From the NCBI RefSeq assembly GCF_008691045.1, contig NZ_VMSO01000007.1, positions 1 to 64,000 of the forward strand: a DNA stretch of 64,000 bases, written 5' to 3'. The stretch is from Mediterraneibacter catenae (GTDB taxonomy: Bacteria; Bacillota; Clostridia; Lachnospirales; Lachnospiraceae). Shown piece after piece: positions 26,832 to 36,396 of this stretch. Every line of letters starts with the position of its first letter. Position 1 is the stretch's first letter. Position numbers and translations under genes: made by a program. Below the pieces are notes generated by a model. That model saw only the letters and a program-made list of their open reading frames with translations. It was not told the DNA's origin and did not search any database.

Positions 26832-28723
26832 CACGCAGTAAATTTTTACCTGTAGACAGAAATGATATGATCGAGAGAGGATGGGACAGCGTAGACTTTG
26901 TCTATGTGATCGGAGACGCCTATGTAGATCATCCCTCTTTCGGACATGCCATCATAAGCCGGGTGCTGGAATCCCACGGATACCGTGTGGGGATCATTTC
27001 CCAGCCTGACTGGAAAGATAAAAAGAGCATACAAGTTTTCGGGGAACCGCGCTTAGGTTTCCTTGTTTCCGCCGGCAATATGGACTCTATGGTCAACCAT
27101 TACAGTGTATCGAAAAAACGCAGGAAGACTGATGCCTACACCCCCGGCGGTGAGATGGGAAAACGTCCGGACTATGCATGTGTAGTGTACGGCAATCTGA
27201 TCCGTCAGACATACAAGAAGACTCCCATCATCCTTGGCGGGATCGAGGCCAGTCTGCGAAGACTTGCGCACTATGATTACTGGTCAGACCGTCTGAAGCG
27301 GTCTGTTCTTCTGGACTCGGGAGCTGATATCATCTCATACGGGATGGGGGAACGCTCTATCGTCGAGATCGCTGATGCACTGGATGCAGGAATCCCTGTA
27401 AACGAGCTGACTTATATCGACGGTACGGTCGTGAAAATAAAAGACAGGGACCGGATCTATGACGCAGAATTTCTTCCGTCCTACGAAGATCTGAAAGCAG
27501 ACAAAAAGACTTATGCCGACAGTTTTTATACTCAGTATCTCAATACTGACGCTTTCAATGGAAAGCGTCTGGCGGAACCATACTCGGATCATCTCTTCGT
27601 CGTACAAAATCCGCCGTCAAAACCTTTGAGCGTATCCGAGATGGATGACGTCTATTCACTTCCCTACACGCGGACATACCATCCGTCCTATGAGGCAAAA
27701 GGCGGCATCCCGGCCATCTCAGAGATCCGGTTCAGCCTTATCAGCAACAGAGGATGCTTCGGCGGCTGCAGTTTCTGCGCCCTCACATTCCATCAGGGTA
27801 GGATCGTACAGGTGAGGAGCCATGAATCACTCCTGAAAGAGGCAGAGATCATCACAAAGGAGAAAGACTTCAAAGGTTATATCCACGATGTGGGAGGACC
27901 GACGGCAAATTTCCGCCATCCTTCGTGCAAAAAACAGACTGAACACGGCGTCTGCAGGAATCGGCAGTGCCTGTTCCCGAAGCCCTGCGGCAATCTAGAT
28001 GCCGATCACAGCGATTATGTGTCCCTTTTAAAGAAGCTGAGAGAACTGCCAGGCATAAAAAAAGTATTCATCCGTTCAGGTATCCGGTTCGACTATCTTC
28101 TCGCAGACAGGAAACGGGATTTCTTAAAGGAGCTCTGTCAGTATCATGTGAGCGGCCAGCTCAAAGTGGCGCCGGAACATGTGGCTCGTCCTGTCCTCTC
28201 CCTGATGGGAAAACCGGAACACAGCGTATATGAGAAATTTACGGAAGAGTTTTATAAAATGAATGCGAAGATCGGGAAAAAGCAGTATCTTGTTCCCTAT
28301 CTTATGTCTTCACATCCCGGTTCCACGTTAAAAGAAGCCGTAGAGCTTGCCGAGTACTGCAGGGATCTGGGGTACATGCCGGAACAGGTACAGGATTTCT
28401 ATCCTACGCCTTCCACCTTGTCCACCTGTATGTACTATACCGGGCTGGATCCCCGGACAGGCCAAAAGGTATATGTACCGAAGAATCCTCACGAGAAGGC
28501 GATGCAGAGAGCGCTCATCCAATACAGGAATCCCGAGCTCTACGACCTTGTCCTGGAAGCCTTAAAACGCGCAGGGCGCATGGATCTTGTAGGCTTTGGT
28601 CCGAAGTGCCTGATCCGCCCCAGACGGAGCAATGAAAAACAGTTTTCCGGGACACGGACAGATAAAGCTCCCCGTCCCCGGAAGAAAAAGAAAACGATAC
28701 GCAATATTCACAAAAAAAAGTGA
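26828..28723 (+). CDS. YgiQ family radical SAM protein
   Basis: A 631-aa radical S-adenosylmethionine protein of the YgiQ (UPF0313) family. The N-terminal part (FLPVDRNDMIERGWDSVDFV) is family-specific; the CxxxCxxC iron-sulfur motif is in GCFGGCSFCALT (about residue 315). The central barrel carries IRSGIRFDYLL and KVAPEHVARPVLSLMGKP. The C-terminus is very basic (RPRKKKKTIRNIHKKK), suggesting nucleic acid contact. It starts at GTG overlapping the HAD gene stop. The reaction is unknown for the family. Confidence 0.9.
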   Translation: MTRSKFLPVDRNDMIERGWDSVDFVYVIGDAYVDHPSFGHAIISRVLESHGYRVGIISQPDWKDKKSIQVFGEPRLGFLVSAGNMDSMVNHYSVSKKRRKTDAYTPGGEMGKRPDYACVVYGNLIRQTYKKTPIILGGIEASLRRLAHYDYWSDRLKRSVLLDSGADIISYGMGERSIVEIADALDAGIPVNELTYIDGTVVKIKDRDRIYDAEFLPSYEDLKADKKTYADSFYTQYLNTDAFNGKRLAEPYSDHLFVVQNPPSKPLSVSEMDDVYSLPYTRTYHPSYEAKGGIPAISEIRFSLISNRGCFGGCSFCALTFHQGRIVQVRSHESLLKEAEIITKEKDFKGYIHDVGGPTANFRHPSCKKQTEHGVCRNRQCLFPKPCGNLDADHSDYVSLLKKLRELPGIKKVFIRSGIRFDYLLADRKRDFLKELCQYHVSGQLKVAPEHVARPVLSLMGKPEHSVYEKFTEEFYKMNAKIGKKQYLVPYLMSSHPGSTLKEAVELAEYCRDLGYMPEQVQDFYPTPSTLSTCMYYTGLDPRTGQKVYVPKNPHEKAMQRALIQYRNPELYDLVLEALKRAGRMDLVGFGPKCLIRPRRSNEKQFSGTRTDKAPRPRKKKKTIRNIHKKK

Positions 28724-28732
28724 GGCGATCTT

Positions 28733-29494
28733 ATGAAAATAGCAGTTATAACAGGCGCATCCTCGGGGATGGGAAGAGAATTTGTCCGTCAGACCGGACA
28801 TTTTTACCGGAATCTGGATGAAATCTGGGTGATCGCCAGAAGGAAAGAGCGCCTGGAACGTCTCCGAAAAGAGAGCCGTGTGCCTCTTCGTATCTTTGAC
28901 GGAGATTTACTGAAAAAACAAGTATATAAACAGTATCACAGCGAACTTAAGGAATGGCAGCCTGAGGTGCGCATGCTTGTCAACGCGGCGGGTTTCGGAA
29001 GATCGGGAAAATTTGCCGATCTTGCTTCAGAAAGCAAGAAGCTCCAGACAGACATGGTGGATCTTAACTGCAGGGCGCTGACCCGCATGATCCAGATCAC
29101 ACTGCCGTATATGGGAAAAGGCGGACGGATCATCAATCTGGCGTCAGCCGCGGCGTTTTGCCCGCAGAACGGTTTTGCAGTATATGCCGCCACAAAAGCG
29201 TATGTCCTGAGTCTCTCAAGAGCGCTTTCCTCAGAGCTTCGCACCCGCGGCATCATTGTGACAGCTGTGTGCCCGGGACCGGTGGACACCGAATTTTTCC
29301 GCGTGAGCGGAGAGCTGACTGCACCGCTCAAAAAACTTACAATGGTCAAAGCGCCCGCAGTTGTCCGCAAAGCACTGAAAGACAGCCGGAAGAGGCGGGA
29401 AATCTCAGTGTACGGTGTTCCCATGAAAGCCGCGCACATCGGTGCGAAACTGCTGCCGCACCGGCTGATACTGCGGGCAGAGGAGATGTTATGA
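28733..29494 (+). CDS. Short-chain dehydrogenase/reductase
   Basis: A 253-aa NAD(P)-dependent oxidoreductase. Motifs are TGASSGMGREF (dinucleotide binding), NAAGFGRSG, the catalytic Ser in NLASAAAFCPQ and YAATKAY (Tyr and Lys). The GASSGMG form with a basic next strand (ARRKERLERL) suggests NADP preference. It overlaps the following pseudouridine synthase by 4 nt. The natural substrate cannot be named; the subgroup is often annotated as a general SDR. Confidence 0.9.
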   Translation: MKIAVITGASSGMGREFVRQTGHFYRNLDEIWVIARRKERLERLRKESRVPLRIFDGDLLKKQVYKQYHSELKEWQPEVRMLVNAAGFGRSGKFADLASESKKLQTDMVDLNCRALTRMIQITLPYMGKGGRIINLASAAAFCPQNGFAVYAATKAYVLSLSRALSSELRTRGIIVTAVCPGPVDTEFFRVSGELTAPLKKLTMVKAPAVVRKALKDSRKRREISVYGVPMKAAHIGAKLLPHRLILRAEEML

Positions 29495-30510
29495 GAGAGA
29501 TCATCATAAGGCCAAACGAAGCCGGCCAGAGACTGGATAAATTTCTTACAAAATATATGGCACTGGCGCCGAAAAGCTTTTTCTATAAGATGCTGCGCAA
29601 GAAAAACATCACGCTCAACGGCAGGAAAGCCACAGGACAGGAAAAGCTCTCCGTAAATGATACTGTTAAGCTGTTCCTTTCCGATGAGACGATCGATAAA
29701 TTTACAGAAAAGAAGACGCTGCATCAACCGGCGGACATACCGCCGGCAGACCTTGACATATTATATGAAGACAGGCATACAATCTTTATAAACAAGCCTG
29801 TGGGAATGCTCTCACAGAAAGCGGCAAAAAATGACATTTCTCTCGTAGAATATATGATAGGATACCTTCTTAAGAGCCGTCAGATCACGGAAGAAGAGCT
29901 CTGCACTTTCCATCCGTCTGTGTGCAACCGGCTGGACCGCAATACAAGCGGTATCGTAGCCGCCGGCAAGACACTGGCGGCACTGCAGGAATTAAGTGAA
30001 ATGTTCCGTGAGCGCAGTGTAAAAAAATATTATCTCTGTCTGGCGGCAGGAACTGTCACCCAGGGGGCGCACATCAGCGGATTCCTGACAAAAGATCCGC
30101 GTACAAACACTGTCATATACAGCACATCCATGACAAAGGGCGCCGCGCGGATCGAGACAGAATACCGTCCTCTCAGTACAGGAGACAATGTCACTCTGCT
30201 CGAAGTTCATCTCATCACGGGAAAAACACATCAGATCCGGGCACACCTGGCTTCGCAGGGACATCCCATCATCGGGGACTACAAATACGGAGACAGAAAG
30301 ATCAATGACAGATACCGCAGCGAATACGGGCTGACCTCACAGCTGCTGCATTCTGTCAGGCTCTGTATACCTGAATGTACCGGTACTCTTTCCGGCCTGT
30401 CGGGGAAAGTCTTAACCGCACCTCTGCCAGAGCTGTTCCAGAGGATATGTGAGGACAAGAAAATACAGAGGAGCTTTTTGAAATGGCCACATGGGGTTCA
30501 AGAGGACTAA
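29491..30510 (+). CDS. RluA family pseudouridine synthase (RluC/D-like)
   Basis: A 339-aa pseudouridine synthase. The ATG at 29491 overlaps the SDR stop; a longer frame upstream lies over the SDR gene and is rejected. The N-terminus is an S4 domain (RLDKFLTKYMALAPKSFFYK). The catalytic Asp is in CNRLDRNTSGIVAAGKTL, and the C-terminal part has ITGKTHQIRAHLASQGHPII. The target RNA position is not predictable from this. It overlaps recU by 28 nt and is distinct from the rluD gene at 54350. Confidence 0.92.
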   Translation: MREIIIRPNEAGQRLDKFLTKYMALAPKSFFYKMLRKKNITLNGRKATGQEKLSVNDTVKLFLSDETIDKFTEKKTLHQPADIPPADLDILYEDRHTIFINKPVGMLSQKAAKNDISLVEYMIGYLLKSRQITEEELCTFHPSVCNRLDRNTSGIVAAGKTLAALQELSEMFRERSVKKYYLCLAAGTVTQGAHISGFLTKDPRTNTVIYSTSMTKGAARIETEYRPLSTGDNVTLLEVHLITGKTHQIRAHLASQGHPIIGDYKYGDRKINDRYRSEYGLTSQLLHSVRLCIPECTGTLSGLSGKVLTAPLPELFQRICEDKKIQRSFLKWPHGVQED

Positions 30511-31019
30511 GAGGATCTACACTAGAGGAATTCATCAACCATACAAATGAACGTTATACGGAAATGGGGCTTGCACTGATCCAGAAAATTCCCACACCGA
30601 TCACACCGGTAAAGATCGATCAGGAGAGCAGGCATATCACATTGGCTTACTTTGACAAAATCAGTACTGTCGATTACATCGGAGCAGTCCAGGGGATTCC
30701 GGTCTGTTTTGACGCCAAGGAATGTAAAGCTGATACATTTCCTCTCCAGAACGTCCATGAACATCAGATGGATTTTATGGAGAAATTTGAAAAACAGAGC
30801 GGCGTCGCATTCCTTCTCATCTACTTCAGTACAAGGGATGAACTCTATTATATGCGCTATGAACAGATAAGAAAGTTCTGGGACCGTGGAAAAGCGGGCG
30901 GGCGTAAAAGTTTCCGGTACGAAGAACTGGAGCCGGGATGGTTTATGGAACTTAAACAGGGTTATTTCGTGCCGTATCTTGATATGATCCAGAAAGATCT
31001 GGACTGCCGTGATGAGTAG
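30483..31019 (+). CDS. recU: Holliday junction resolvase RecU
   Basis: RecU cleaves four-way DNA junctions after RuvAB branch migration. The 178-aa product has the family pattern: SRGLRGSTLEEFINHTNERY at the N-terminus, the catalytic cluster in STVDYIGAVQGIPVCFDAKE (Asp, and the Glu/Lys following) and the later FDAKECKADTFPLQN and VHEHQMDFM. It starts inside the last codons of the pseudouridine synthase (28-nt overlap). In most Firmicutes recU precedes a PBP gene (ponA); that pairing is absent here. With ruvAB and recG in the same window the recombination set is well represented. Confidence 0.95.
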   Translation: MATWGSRGLRGSTLEEFINHTNERYTEMGLALIQKIPTPITPVKIDQESRHITLAYFDKISTVDYIGAVQGIPVCFDAKECKADTFPLQNVHEHQMDFMEKFEKQSGVAFLLIYFSTRDELYYMRYEQIRKFWDRGKAGGRKSFRYEELEPGWFMELKQGYFVPYLDMIQKDLDCRDE

Positions 31020-31035
31020 AATATGCTTTCAGGGA

Positions 31036-31064
31036 TTGACAGAACTCCGCAAAATCCGTATAAT
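31036..31064 (+). promoter_or_regulatory. Consensus promoter of the his operon
   Basis: TTGACA and TATAAT are separated by 17 bp, an exact sigma-A consensus. No T-box or attenuator fits into the short leader before hisZ. Confidence 0.85.
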
Positions 31065-31113
31065 TACATAGGAATTTAACGTATTAGCACATTAAAGTGA
31101 AAGAGGAGAGCAT

Positions 31114-32352
31114 ATGGAACAGAAACTTCACACCCCGGAAGGCGTCCGGGATATTTACAACAAAGAATGCGAAACCAAACTTGCACTTCAGAAAAAGTTG
31201 AATACCGTACTCCATCTGTACGGTTACAAGGATATACAGACGCCCACATTTGAATACTATGATGTGTTCCGTGAGGAGATCGGTTCCACATCAACTCAGG
31301 AGCTTTACAAATTCTTCGACAGAGAGGGGAATATCCTTGCTCTCAGACCGGATATCACTCCGTCTGTCGCGCGCGCAGCGGCCACACTGTTTGAGAATGA
31401 AGACTTCCCCATCCGACTCTGCTATTCGGGAAATACATTTATCAATCATTCCAGCTATCAGGGCCGTTTAAAAGAGAATACACAGCTCGGAGCAGAGCTT
31501 ATCGGACTGGATGCCGTCGAGGCGGACGCTGAAATGATCGCCATGGTGGTAGACGGACTGAAGAAGACAGGATTAAAAGAATTTCAGGTCAGTATCGGAC
31601 ATGTTGATTTTATAAGCGGGCTTATGAACGCGGCTGACCTGCAGGAGGAAGAGAGCCGTGAAGTACGCACGCTCATCACAAACCGGAATTTCTTCGGCGT
31701 TGAAGAGCTCCTTGACAGTAAAAATGTAAAAGAAAGTGTAAAAGATGCTTTCCGTATCCTTCCGGAACTTGTCGGCGGACCTGAAGTACTCGAAGCAGCG
31801 CTCAAAGTAGCACCGGATCTGAACGCCCGTCTGGGAGTATCCAGACTACAGCAGATCTATCGCCTGCTCAAACTTTACGGTGCGGAAGACCATGTGACAT
31901 TCGATTTGAGCATGAGCGGAAGCTACGGATACTATACCGGCATTATATTCCGTGCCTATACATACGGTACGGGCGATGCGGTCGTTCGCGGCGGACGATA
32001 CGACCATCTGCTCGAAAAATTCGGCAAGAGCACACCTTCCATCGGTTTCGCCGTTATTCTCGATGAACTGATGAACGCTCTGAACCGCCAGAAGATTACT
32101 GTGGATACAGTCCATCAGAACCTGATCGTATATACCGAACAGACAGAGAAACGTGCCATCCCGCTCGCCTGCAGTTTCCGTGAAAAGGGCCGGAACATTG
32201 AGCTGATCAAACGGGAACCGGAGGAGGAGAGAGAAGTCTACGAGGCGTATGCCCGCCGTATGGGTACTTCCGTTCTGCTCTATCTCAGAGATGATGAGAA
32301 GATCGAGATGGTCAATCTTATGACAGGCGAAGAAAAGATCGCAGATCTGTAA
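31114..32352 (+). CDS. hisZ: ATP phosphoribosyltransferase regulatory subunit HisZ
   Basis: HisZ is a histidyl-tRNA synthetase-like protein that activates the short form of HisG and mediates histidine feedback. The 412-aa product starts with HTPEGVRDIYNKECETK and keeps the class II synthetase motifs 1-3 (FFDREGNILALRPDITPSVA, and GGRYDHLLEKFGKSTPSIGF). The anticodon-binding domain is reduced, as in other HisZ. It is the first gene of the his operon and is followed after 26 nt by hisG. Confidence 0.95.
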   Translation: MEQKLHTPEGVRDIYNKECETKLALQKKLNTVLHLYGYKDIQTPTFEYYDVFREEIGSTSTQELYKFFDREGNILALRPDITPSVARAAATLFENEDFPIRLCYSGNTFINHSSYQGRLKENTQLGAELIGLDAVEADAEMIAMVVDGLKKTGLKEFQVSIGHVDFISGLMNAADLQEEESREVRTLITNRNFFGVEELLDSKNVKESVKDAFRILPELVGGPEVLEAALKVAPDLNARLGVSRLQQIYRLLKLYGAEDHVTFDLSMSGSYGYYTGIIFRAYTYGTGDAVVRGGRYDHLLEKFGKSTPSIGFAVILDELMNALNRQKITVDTVHQNLIVYTEQTEKRAIPLACSFREKGRNIELIKREPEEEREVYEAYARRMGTSVLLYLRDDEKIEMVNLMTGEEKIADL

Positions 32353-32378
32353 TAGCAGGATTTAAAGGAGCATGACTT

Positions 32379-33026
32379 ATGAGATATCTGACATTCGCCC
32401 TGACAAAAGGGCGCCTGGCAAACAAAACACTGGAGATGCTGGAGAAACTTGGCATAACCTGTGACGAGATGAAAGACAAAGATTCCAGGAAACTGATCTT
32501 TACAAATGAAGAACTGAAACTGAAATTCTTCCTGGCAAAAGGACCGGATGTCCCGACTTATGTTGAGTACGGTGCAGCTGATATCGGCGTGGTCGGCAAG
32601 GATACGATCGTAGAAGAGGGGAGAAAAGTACATGAGGTGCTTGATCTCGGATTCGGGAAATGCCGGATGTGCGTCTGCGGCTATGAGAGTGCGGCAGAGC
32701 TTCTCGGGCACCACGAACTGATCCGTGTCGCCACTAAGTACCCGAAGATCGCAAAAGACTATTTTTACAATAAAAAGCATCAGACTGTGGAAATCATCAA
32801 AATGAACGGTTCCATCGAGCTTGCCCCGATCGTAGGCTTATCCGAAGTGATCGTGGATATAGTAGAAACCGGTTCAACTCTGAAAGAAAACGGGCTTGTC
32901 GTACTCGAGGAAGTCTGCCCGCTCTCAGCCCGTATGATCGTCAATCCGGTCAGCATGCGTATGGAAAACGACAGGATAAAGAAGCTTATCACAGACTTAA
33001 GAGCACTGCTCAGAGAAGATGTTTAA
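32379..33026 (+). CDS. hisG: ATP phosphoribosyltransferase HisG, short form
   Basis: HisG starts histidine synthesis by joining ATP and PRPP. The 215-aa length marks the short HisG_S form, which lacks the C-terminal regulatory domain and needs HisZ, encoded just upstream. It has [16 protein letters not shown] at the N-terminus, the PRPP-binding [15 protein letters not shown] and the [15 protein letters not shown] motif. The start has an AAGGAG ribosome site. It ends 17 nt before hisD. Confidence 0.97.
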   Translation: MRYLTFALTKGRLANKTLEMLEKLGITCDEMKDKDSRKLIFTNEELKLKFFLAKGPDVPTYVEYGAADIGVVGKDTIVEEGRKVHEVLDLGFGKCRMCVCGYESAAELLGHHELIRVATKYPKIAKDYFYNKKHQTVEIIKMNGSIELAPIVGLSEVIVDIVETGSTLKENGLVVLEEVCPLSARMIVNPVSMRMENDRIKKLITDLRALLREDV

Positions 33027-33043
33027 AGTACGGGAGGAATATT

Positions 33044-34354
33044 ATGCGAATCGAAAAACTGGACCAGAATACAAAAAAGAGCCTGCTGGAAACACTTCTG
33101 AAGCGCAGTCCCAACAGCTATGGAAAATACGAGGAAAGTGTCCGCGAAATCCTGGATACCGTAAAAGATAAGAGAGATCAGGCTCTCTTTGAATATACAG
33201 AAAAGTTTGACGGCGCCCATATCAATGCCGACAATATCCTTGTCACGGAAGAAGAGATCAGAGAGGCCTATGAGAATGTAGATCCTGAACTGATCGATAT
33301 TATAAGAAAAGCGCTCAAAAATATTGAGTCCTATCACGCAAAGCAGATGCAGTACAGCTGGTTTGACAGTAAACCGGACGGAACGATCCTCGGTCAGAAG
33401 GTGACGGCTCTGGAGCGTGTCGGCGTCTATGTGCCGGGAGGTAAAGCTGCCTATCCGTCATCCGTGCTCATGAATATCATGCCGGCCAAAGTTGCAGGCG
33501 TGGAGCAGATCATCATGGTCACTCCGCCCGGAAAGGACGGAAAAGTAACTCCTACGACTCTTGTTGCGGCAAATGAAGCCGGTGCGGACCGCATTTACAA
33601 GGTAGGCGGAGCTCAGGCGATCGCAGCGCTTGCCTACGGGACAGAGAGCATCCCGAAGGTGGATAAGATCGTAGGACCGGGAAACATCTATGTAGCGCTC
33701 GCAAAAAAGGCCGTGTACGGACATGTGAGTATCGACTCCATCGCAGGGCCCAGCGAGATCCTCGTACTTGCGGATGAGACGGCAAATCCGAGATACGTAG
33801 CAGCAGACCTTCTCTCTCAGGCAGAACATGATGAACTTGCAAGCGCGATCCTTGTGACGACAAGCGAAAAACTCGCCCATGAAGTATCGGACTGGACAGA
33901 TCGGTTTATCCGTGAGCTTTCACGGGGAGAGATCATTCAGAAGTCGCTGGACAATTATGGACATATCCTCATTGCCGACACGCTGGACGACGCCATCGAT
34001 GCTGCAAATGAGATTGCTTCAGAGCATATGGAAATCGTGACTGCCAATCCCTTCGAAGTAATGACTAAGATCCGCAACGCAGGCGCTATCTTCATCGGAG
34101 AGTATTCAAGCGAACCGCTGGGCGATTATTTTGCCGGCCCGAACCATGTGCTTCCTACAAATGGAACAGCCAAGTTCTTCTCGCCGCTCTCCGTGGACGA
34201 TTTCATCAAAAAATCCAGCATTATCTCATATTCCAGGGATGCACTGGAGAAGATACACACAGATATCGAAAAATTTGCCGAGGCGGAGCATCTGACAGCA
34301 CACGCCAATTCGATCAGAGTACGTTTCGACGGAAAAGATTTTGATGAAAAATAA
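33044..34354 (+). CDS. hisD: Histidinol dehydrogenase
   Basis: HisD carries out the final two oxidations, L-histidinol to L-histidine, with NAD and zinc. The 436-aa protein has GVYVPGGKAAYPSSVLMN, the family signature VDKIVGPGNIYVALAKKAV, IDSIAGPSEILVLAD and the zinc/catalytic region LLSQAEHDELASAILV, followed by SSEPLGDYFAGPNHVLPT. Its length is typical. It is preceded by hisG and followed by hisB in the same operon. Confidence 0.98.
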   Translation: MRIEKLDQNTKKSLLETLLKRSPNSYGKYEESVREILDTVKDKRDQALFEYTEKFDGAHINADNILVTEEEIREAYENVDPELIDIIRKALKNIESYHAKQMQYSWFDSKPDGTILGQKVTALERVGVYVPGGKAAYPSSVLMNIMPAKVAGVEQIIMVTPPGKDGKVTPTTLVAANEAGADRIYKVGGAQAIAALAYGTESIPKVDKIVGPGNIYVALAKKAVYGHVSIDSIAGPSEILVLADETANPRYVAADLLSQAEHDELASAILVTTSEKLAHEVSDWTDRFIRELSRGEIIQKSLDNYGHILIADTLDDAIDAANEIASEHMEIVTANPFEVMTKIRNAGAIFIGEYSSEPLGDYFAGPNHVLPTNGTAKFFSPLSVDDFIKKSSIISYSRDALEKIHTDIEKFAEAEHLTAHANSIRVRFDGKDFDEK

Positions 34355-34383
34355 CAGACGGAGATTAATAAAGGAGGACGATC

Positions 34384-34974
34384 ATGGAACAGAGAATCGG
34401 AAGCTGTACCAGGAAAACAAAAGAAACTGATATCTCCCTGTCCATCAATCTGGACGGCCGGGGAAAGAACCGGATCGATACCGGAATCCCGTTCTTTGAC
34501 CATATGCTGGACGGATTTGCCCGCCACGGCCTCTTTGATCTCGATGTAAAGGTGAACGGAGATCTCGATGTCGACAGTCATCACACGATCGAGGATACAG
34601 GTATTGTGCTCGGACAGGCCATCGCTGAAGCGCTCGGAGACAAGGCAGGGATCAAAAGGTACGGTTACTTCATCCTCCCCATGGATGAGGTCCTTGCACT
34701 CTCGGCAGTCGATCTGTCGGGCCGCCCGTACTTAAAATATGACGCAGAGTTTACCGTACCCCGGCTCGGCACAATGGATACTGAGATGGTCCGGGAATTT
34801 TTCTATGCTGTCTCATACAGCGCAGCTATGAATCTGCATCTGAAGATCATGGAACCGGGCAACAACCACCATATGGCGGAAGCTCTGTTCAAAGCATTCG
34901 GAAAAGCGCTTGACATGGCTGTTTCAGAAGAACCGAGAGTACAGGAAGTCTGGTCGACTAAAGGCACCCTTTGA
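34384..34974 (+). CDS. hisB: Imidazoleglycerol-phosphate dehydratase
   Basis: HisB dehydrates imidazoleglycerol phosphate to imidazoleacetol phosphate. The 196-aa monofunctional form (no phosphatase domain, as in Firmicutes) has the manganese-binding repeats GIPFFDHMLDGFARHG, DVDSHHTIEDTGIVLGQA, and the later AMNLHLKIMEPGNNHHMAEA. GGAGGACGATC precedes the ATG. The next gene starts 76 nt downstream, still in the same operon. Confidence 0.97.
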   Translation: MEQRIGSCTRKTKETDISLSINLDGRGKNRIDTGIPFFDHMLDGFARHGLFDLDVKVNGDLDVDSHHTIEDTGIVLGQAIAEALGDKAGIKRYGYFILPMDEVLALSAVDLSGRPYLKYDAEFTVPRLGTMDTEMVREFFYAVSYSAAMNLHLKIMEPGNNHHMAEALFKAFGKALDMAVSEEPRVQEVWSTKGTL

Positions 34975-35050
34975 TCTGATATCATGATATTCCGGGCCGG
35001 GCATAATTTATATAAACTGACAAGAACTGATAAAAGGAGAACTGATATAC

Positions 35051-36334
35051 ATGAGCTATAAAAGACTGACTCCATGCATTTTCATCGATGGAGGCAAGGC
35101 AGTGCAGTGGTTTGATGACAGGACACTGCTGTCTGACGATGTCGTCGCCCTTGCAAAACAGTACTGTGACAGGGGAGCTGATGAGCTGATCGTATTTGAC
35201 CTGTCCACATCGGACGAAGAGCATGACGAAGCGATAGACCTGATCAAGAAAATAAACCGGGTGATCAGTATTCCAATGATCGCCGGAGGAAATATACGAC
35301 GCGCCGAGGATGTCAAGAAGATCCTCTATGCAGGGGCAAAACGCGCTGTCCTGAACTTTTCAAAATCTCTTTCCATAGACCTCATCGAAGAGGTATCCAA
35401 ACGTTTCGGAAAAGAGAGGATCGCTGTTTCCCTGAATGACTTTGACGCACTGTTCAAAATGCAGCATCTGATCGAAGAGTACAGCACAGAGATTGTGTTC
35501 ATGCACCGTCTCGATCTGAACTCTGTTATGAATATCACGAAGCTTCCCTGCGTCGTACTTACAGACACAATGGAGCAGAGCGAGATCCTGCGGATTTTAA
35601 AATGCGACGGTATCAAAGGCGTATCCGGCCTCTTTATCAGCAGGCTGGACATGGATTTCAAGGAATTCAAGGAAATCTGTGCAGATGCCGGTATCAAGAT
35701 GACATCTTTCGAGAGCATTCTGGACTTCTCGGAATTTAAGCTGAATTCCGACGGACTCATTCCTGTCATCGTACAGGACTACAAGACAAATGAAGTCCTC
35801 ATGATGGCTTACATGAATGAGGAAGCATTTGACCACACGGTAAAAACCGGACGCATGACATACTACAGCAGAAGCAGACAGTGCCAGTGGGTAAAGGGAG
35901 AGACCTCCGGTCATTTCCAGTATGTGAAATCACTTTCTATCGACTGTGATAAAGATACGCTCCTGGCAAAAGTAGAGCAGATCGGTGCTGCGTGTCATAC
36001 GGGCAACCGTTCCTGCTTCTATACTACGATCGTCGGGGCTGACTACGACGCCAAGAATCCGCTCCAGGTATTCGAGTCTGTCTATAATACGATCGTGGAT
36101 CGCAGAGAGCACCCGAAAGAAGGATCTTATACAAACTATCTCTTTGAGAAGGGCATCGACAAGATCTTAAAGAAAGTAGGAGAGGAAGCGACCGAGATTG
36201 TTATCGCAGCCAAGAATCCGAATCCGGAGGAGATTAAATATGAAATCTCCGACTTCCTGTATCATGCCATGGTACTCATGGTAGAGCGGGGCGTCACCTG
36301 GGAGGATATCACAAACGAACTGGCTGACCGATAA
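35051..36334 (+). CDS. hisIE: HisIE with N-terminal degenerate HisF-like domain
   Basis: A 427-aa fusion. Residues about 230-335 are HisI, phosphoribosyl-AMP cyclohydrolase, with [13 protein letters not shown], the zinc region [17 protein letters not shown] and [10 protein letters not shown]. Residues about 340-427 are HisE, phosphoribosyl-ATP pyrophosphatase, with [15 protein letters not shown]. The first 225 residues align by eye with HisF: HisF ACLDVKDGRV corresponds to [20 protein letters not shown] to [10 protein letters not shown] and VVAIDAK to AVSLNDF. Both catalytic aspartates of HisF (the Asp in CLDV and in AIDA) are replaced, by Phe and Asn, and the phosphate-binding DGT loop is missing. 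This part is therefore probably not a working cyclase. AAAGGAG precedes the ATG. Confidence 0.9.
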   Translation: MSYKRLTPCIFIDGGKAVQWFDDRTLLSDDVVALAKQYCDRGADELIVFDLSTSDEEHDEAIDLIKKINRVISIPMIAGGNIRRAEDVKKILYAGAKRAVLNFSKSLSIDLIEEVSKRFGKERIAVSLNDFDALFKMQHLIEEYSTEIVFMHRLDLNSVMNITKLPCVVLTDTMEQSEILRILKCDGIKGVSGLFISRLDMDFKEFKEICADAGIKMTSFESILDFSEFKLNSDGLIPVIVQDYKTNEVLMMAYMNEEAFDHTVKTGRMTYYSRSRQCQWVKGETSGHFQYVKSLSIDCDKDTLLAKVEQIGAACHTGNRSCFYTTIVGADYDAKNPLQVFESVYNTIVDRREHPKEGSYTNYLFEKGIDKILKKVGEEATEIVIAAKNPNPEEIKYEISDFLYHAMVLMVERGVTWEDITNELADR

Positions 36335-36366
36335 AGCTGTCTGATCACACAGCAGTTCCATATATC

Positions 36367-36385
36367 AGAACAGAAGAACTGTTCT
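36367..36385 (+). other. Small perfect hairpin after the his operon
   Basis: AGAACAG and CTGTTCT form a 7-bp stem with a 5-nt loop 33 nt after the hisIE stop. There is no T-run. Confidence 0.5.
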
Positions 36386-36396
36386 AAGAAAGTATT

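Noticed and set aside
29158-29490. An open frame extending the RluA-type gene upstream
   Set aside because: It lies over the SDR gene in another frame; the ATG at 29491, overlapping the SDR stop, starts at the S4 domain and gives the normal family length.
31065-31113. A T-box or his leader attenuator before hisZ
   Set aside because: The leader is about 45 nt, too short for a T-box or a leader peptide with terminator.
36367-36385. A LexA box because of GAACAG/CTGTTC
   Set aside because: The half-sites are separated by 5 bp rather than the 2 bp between GAACA and TGTTC in the SOS box, and no SOS gene follows.
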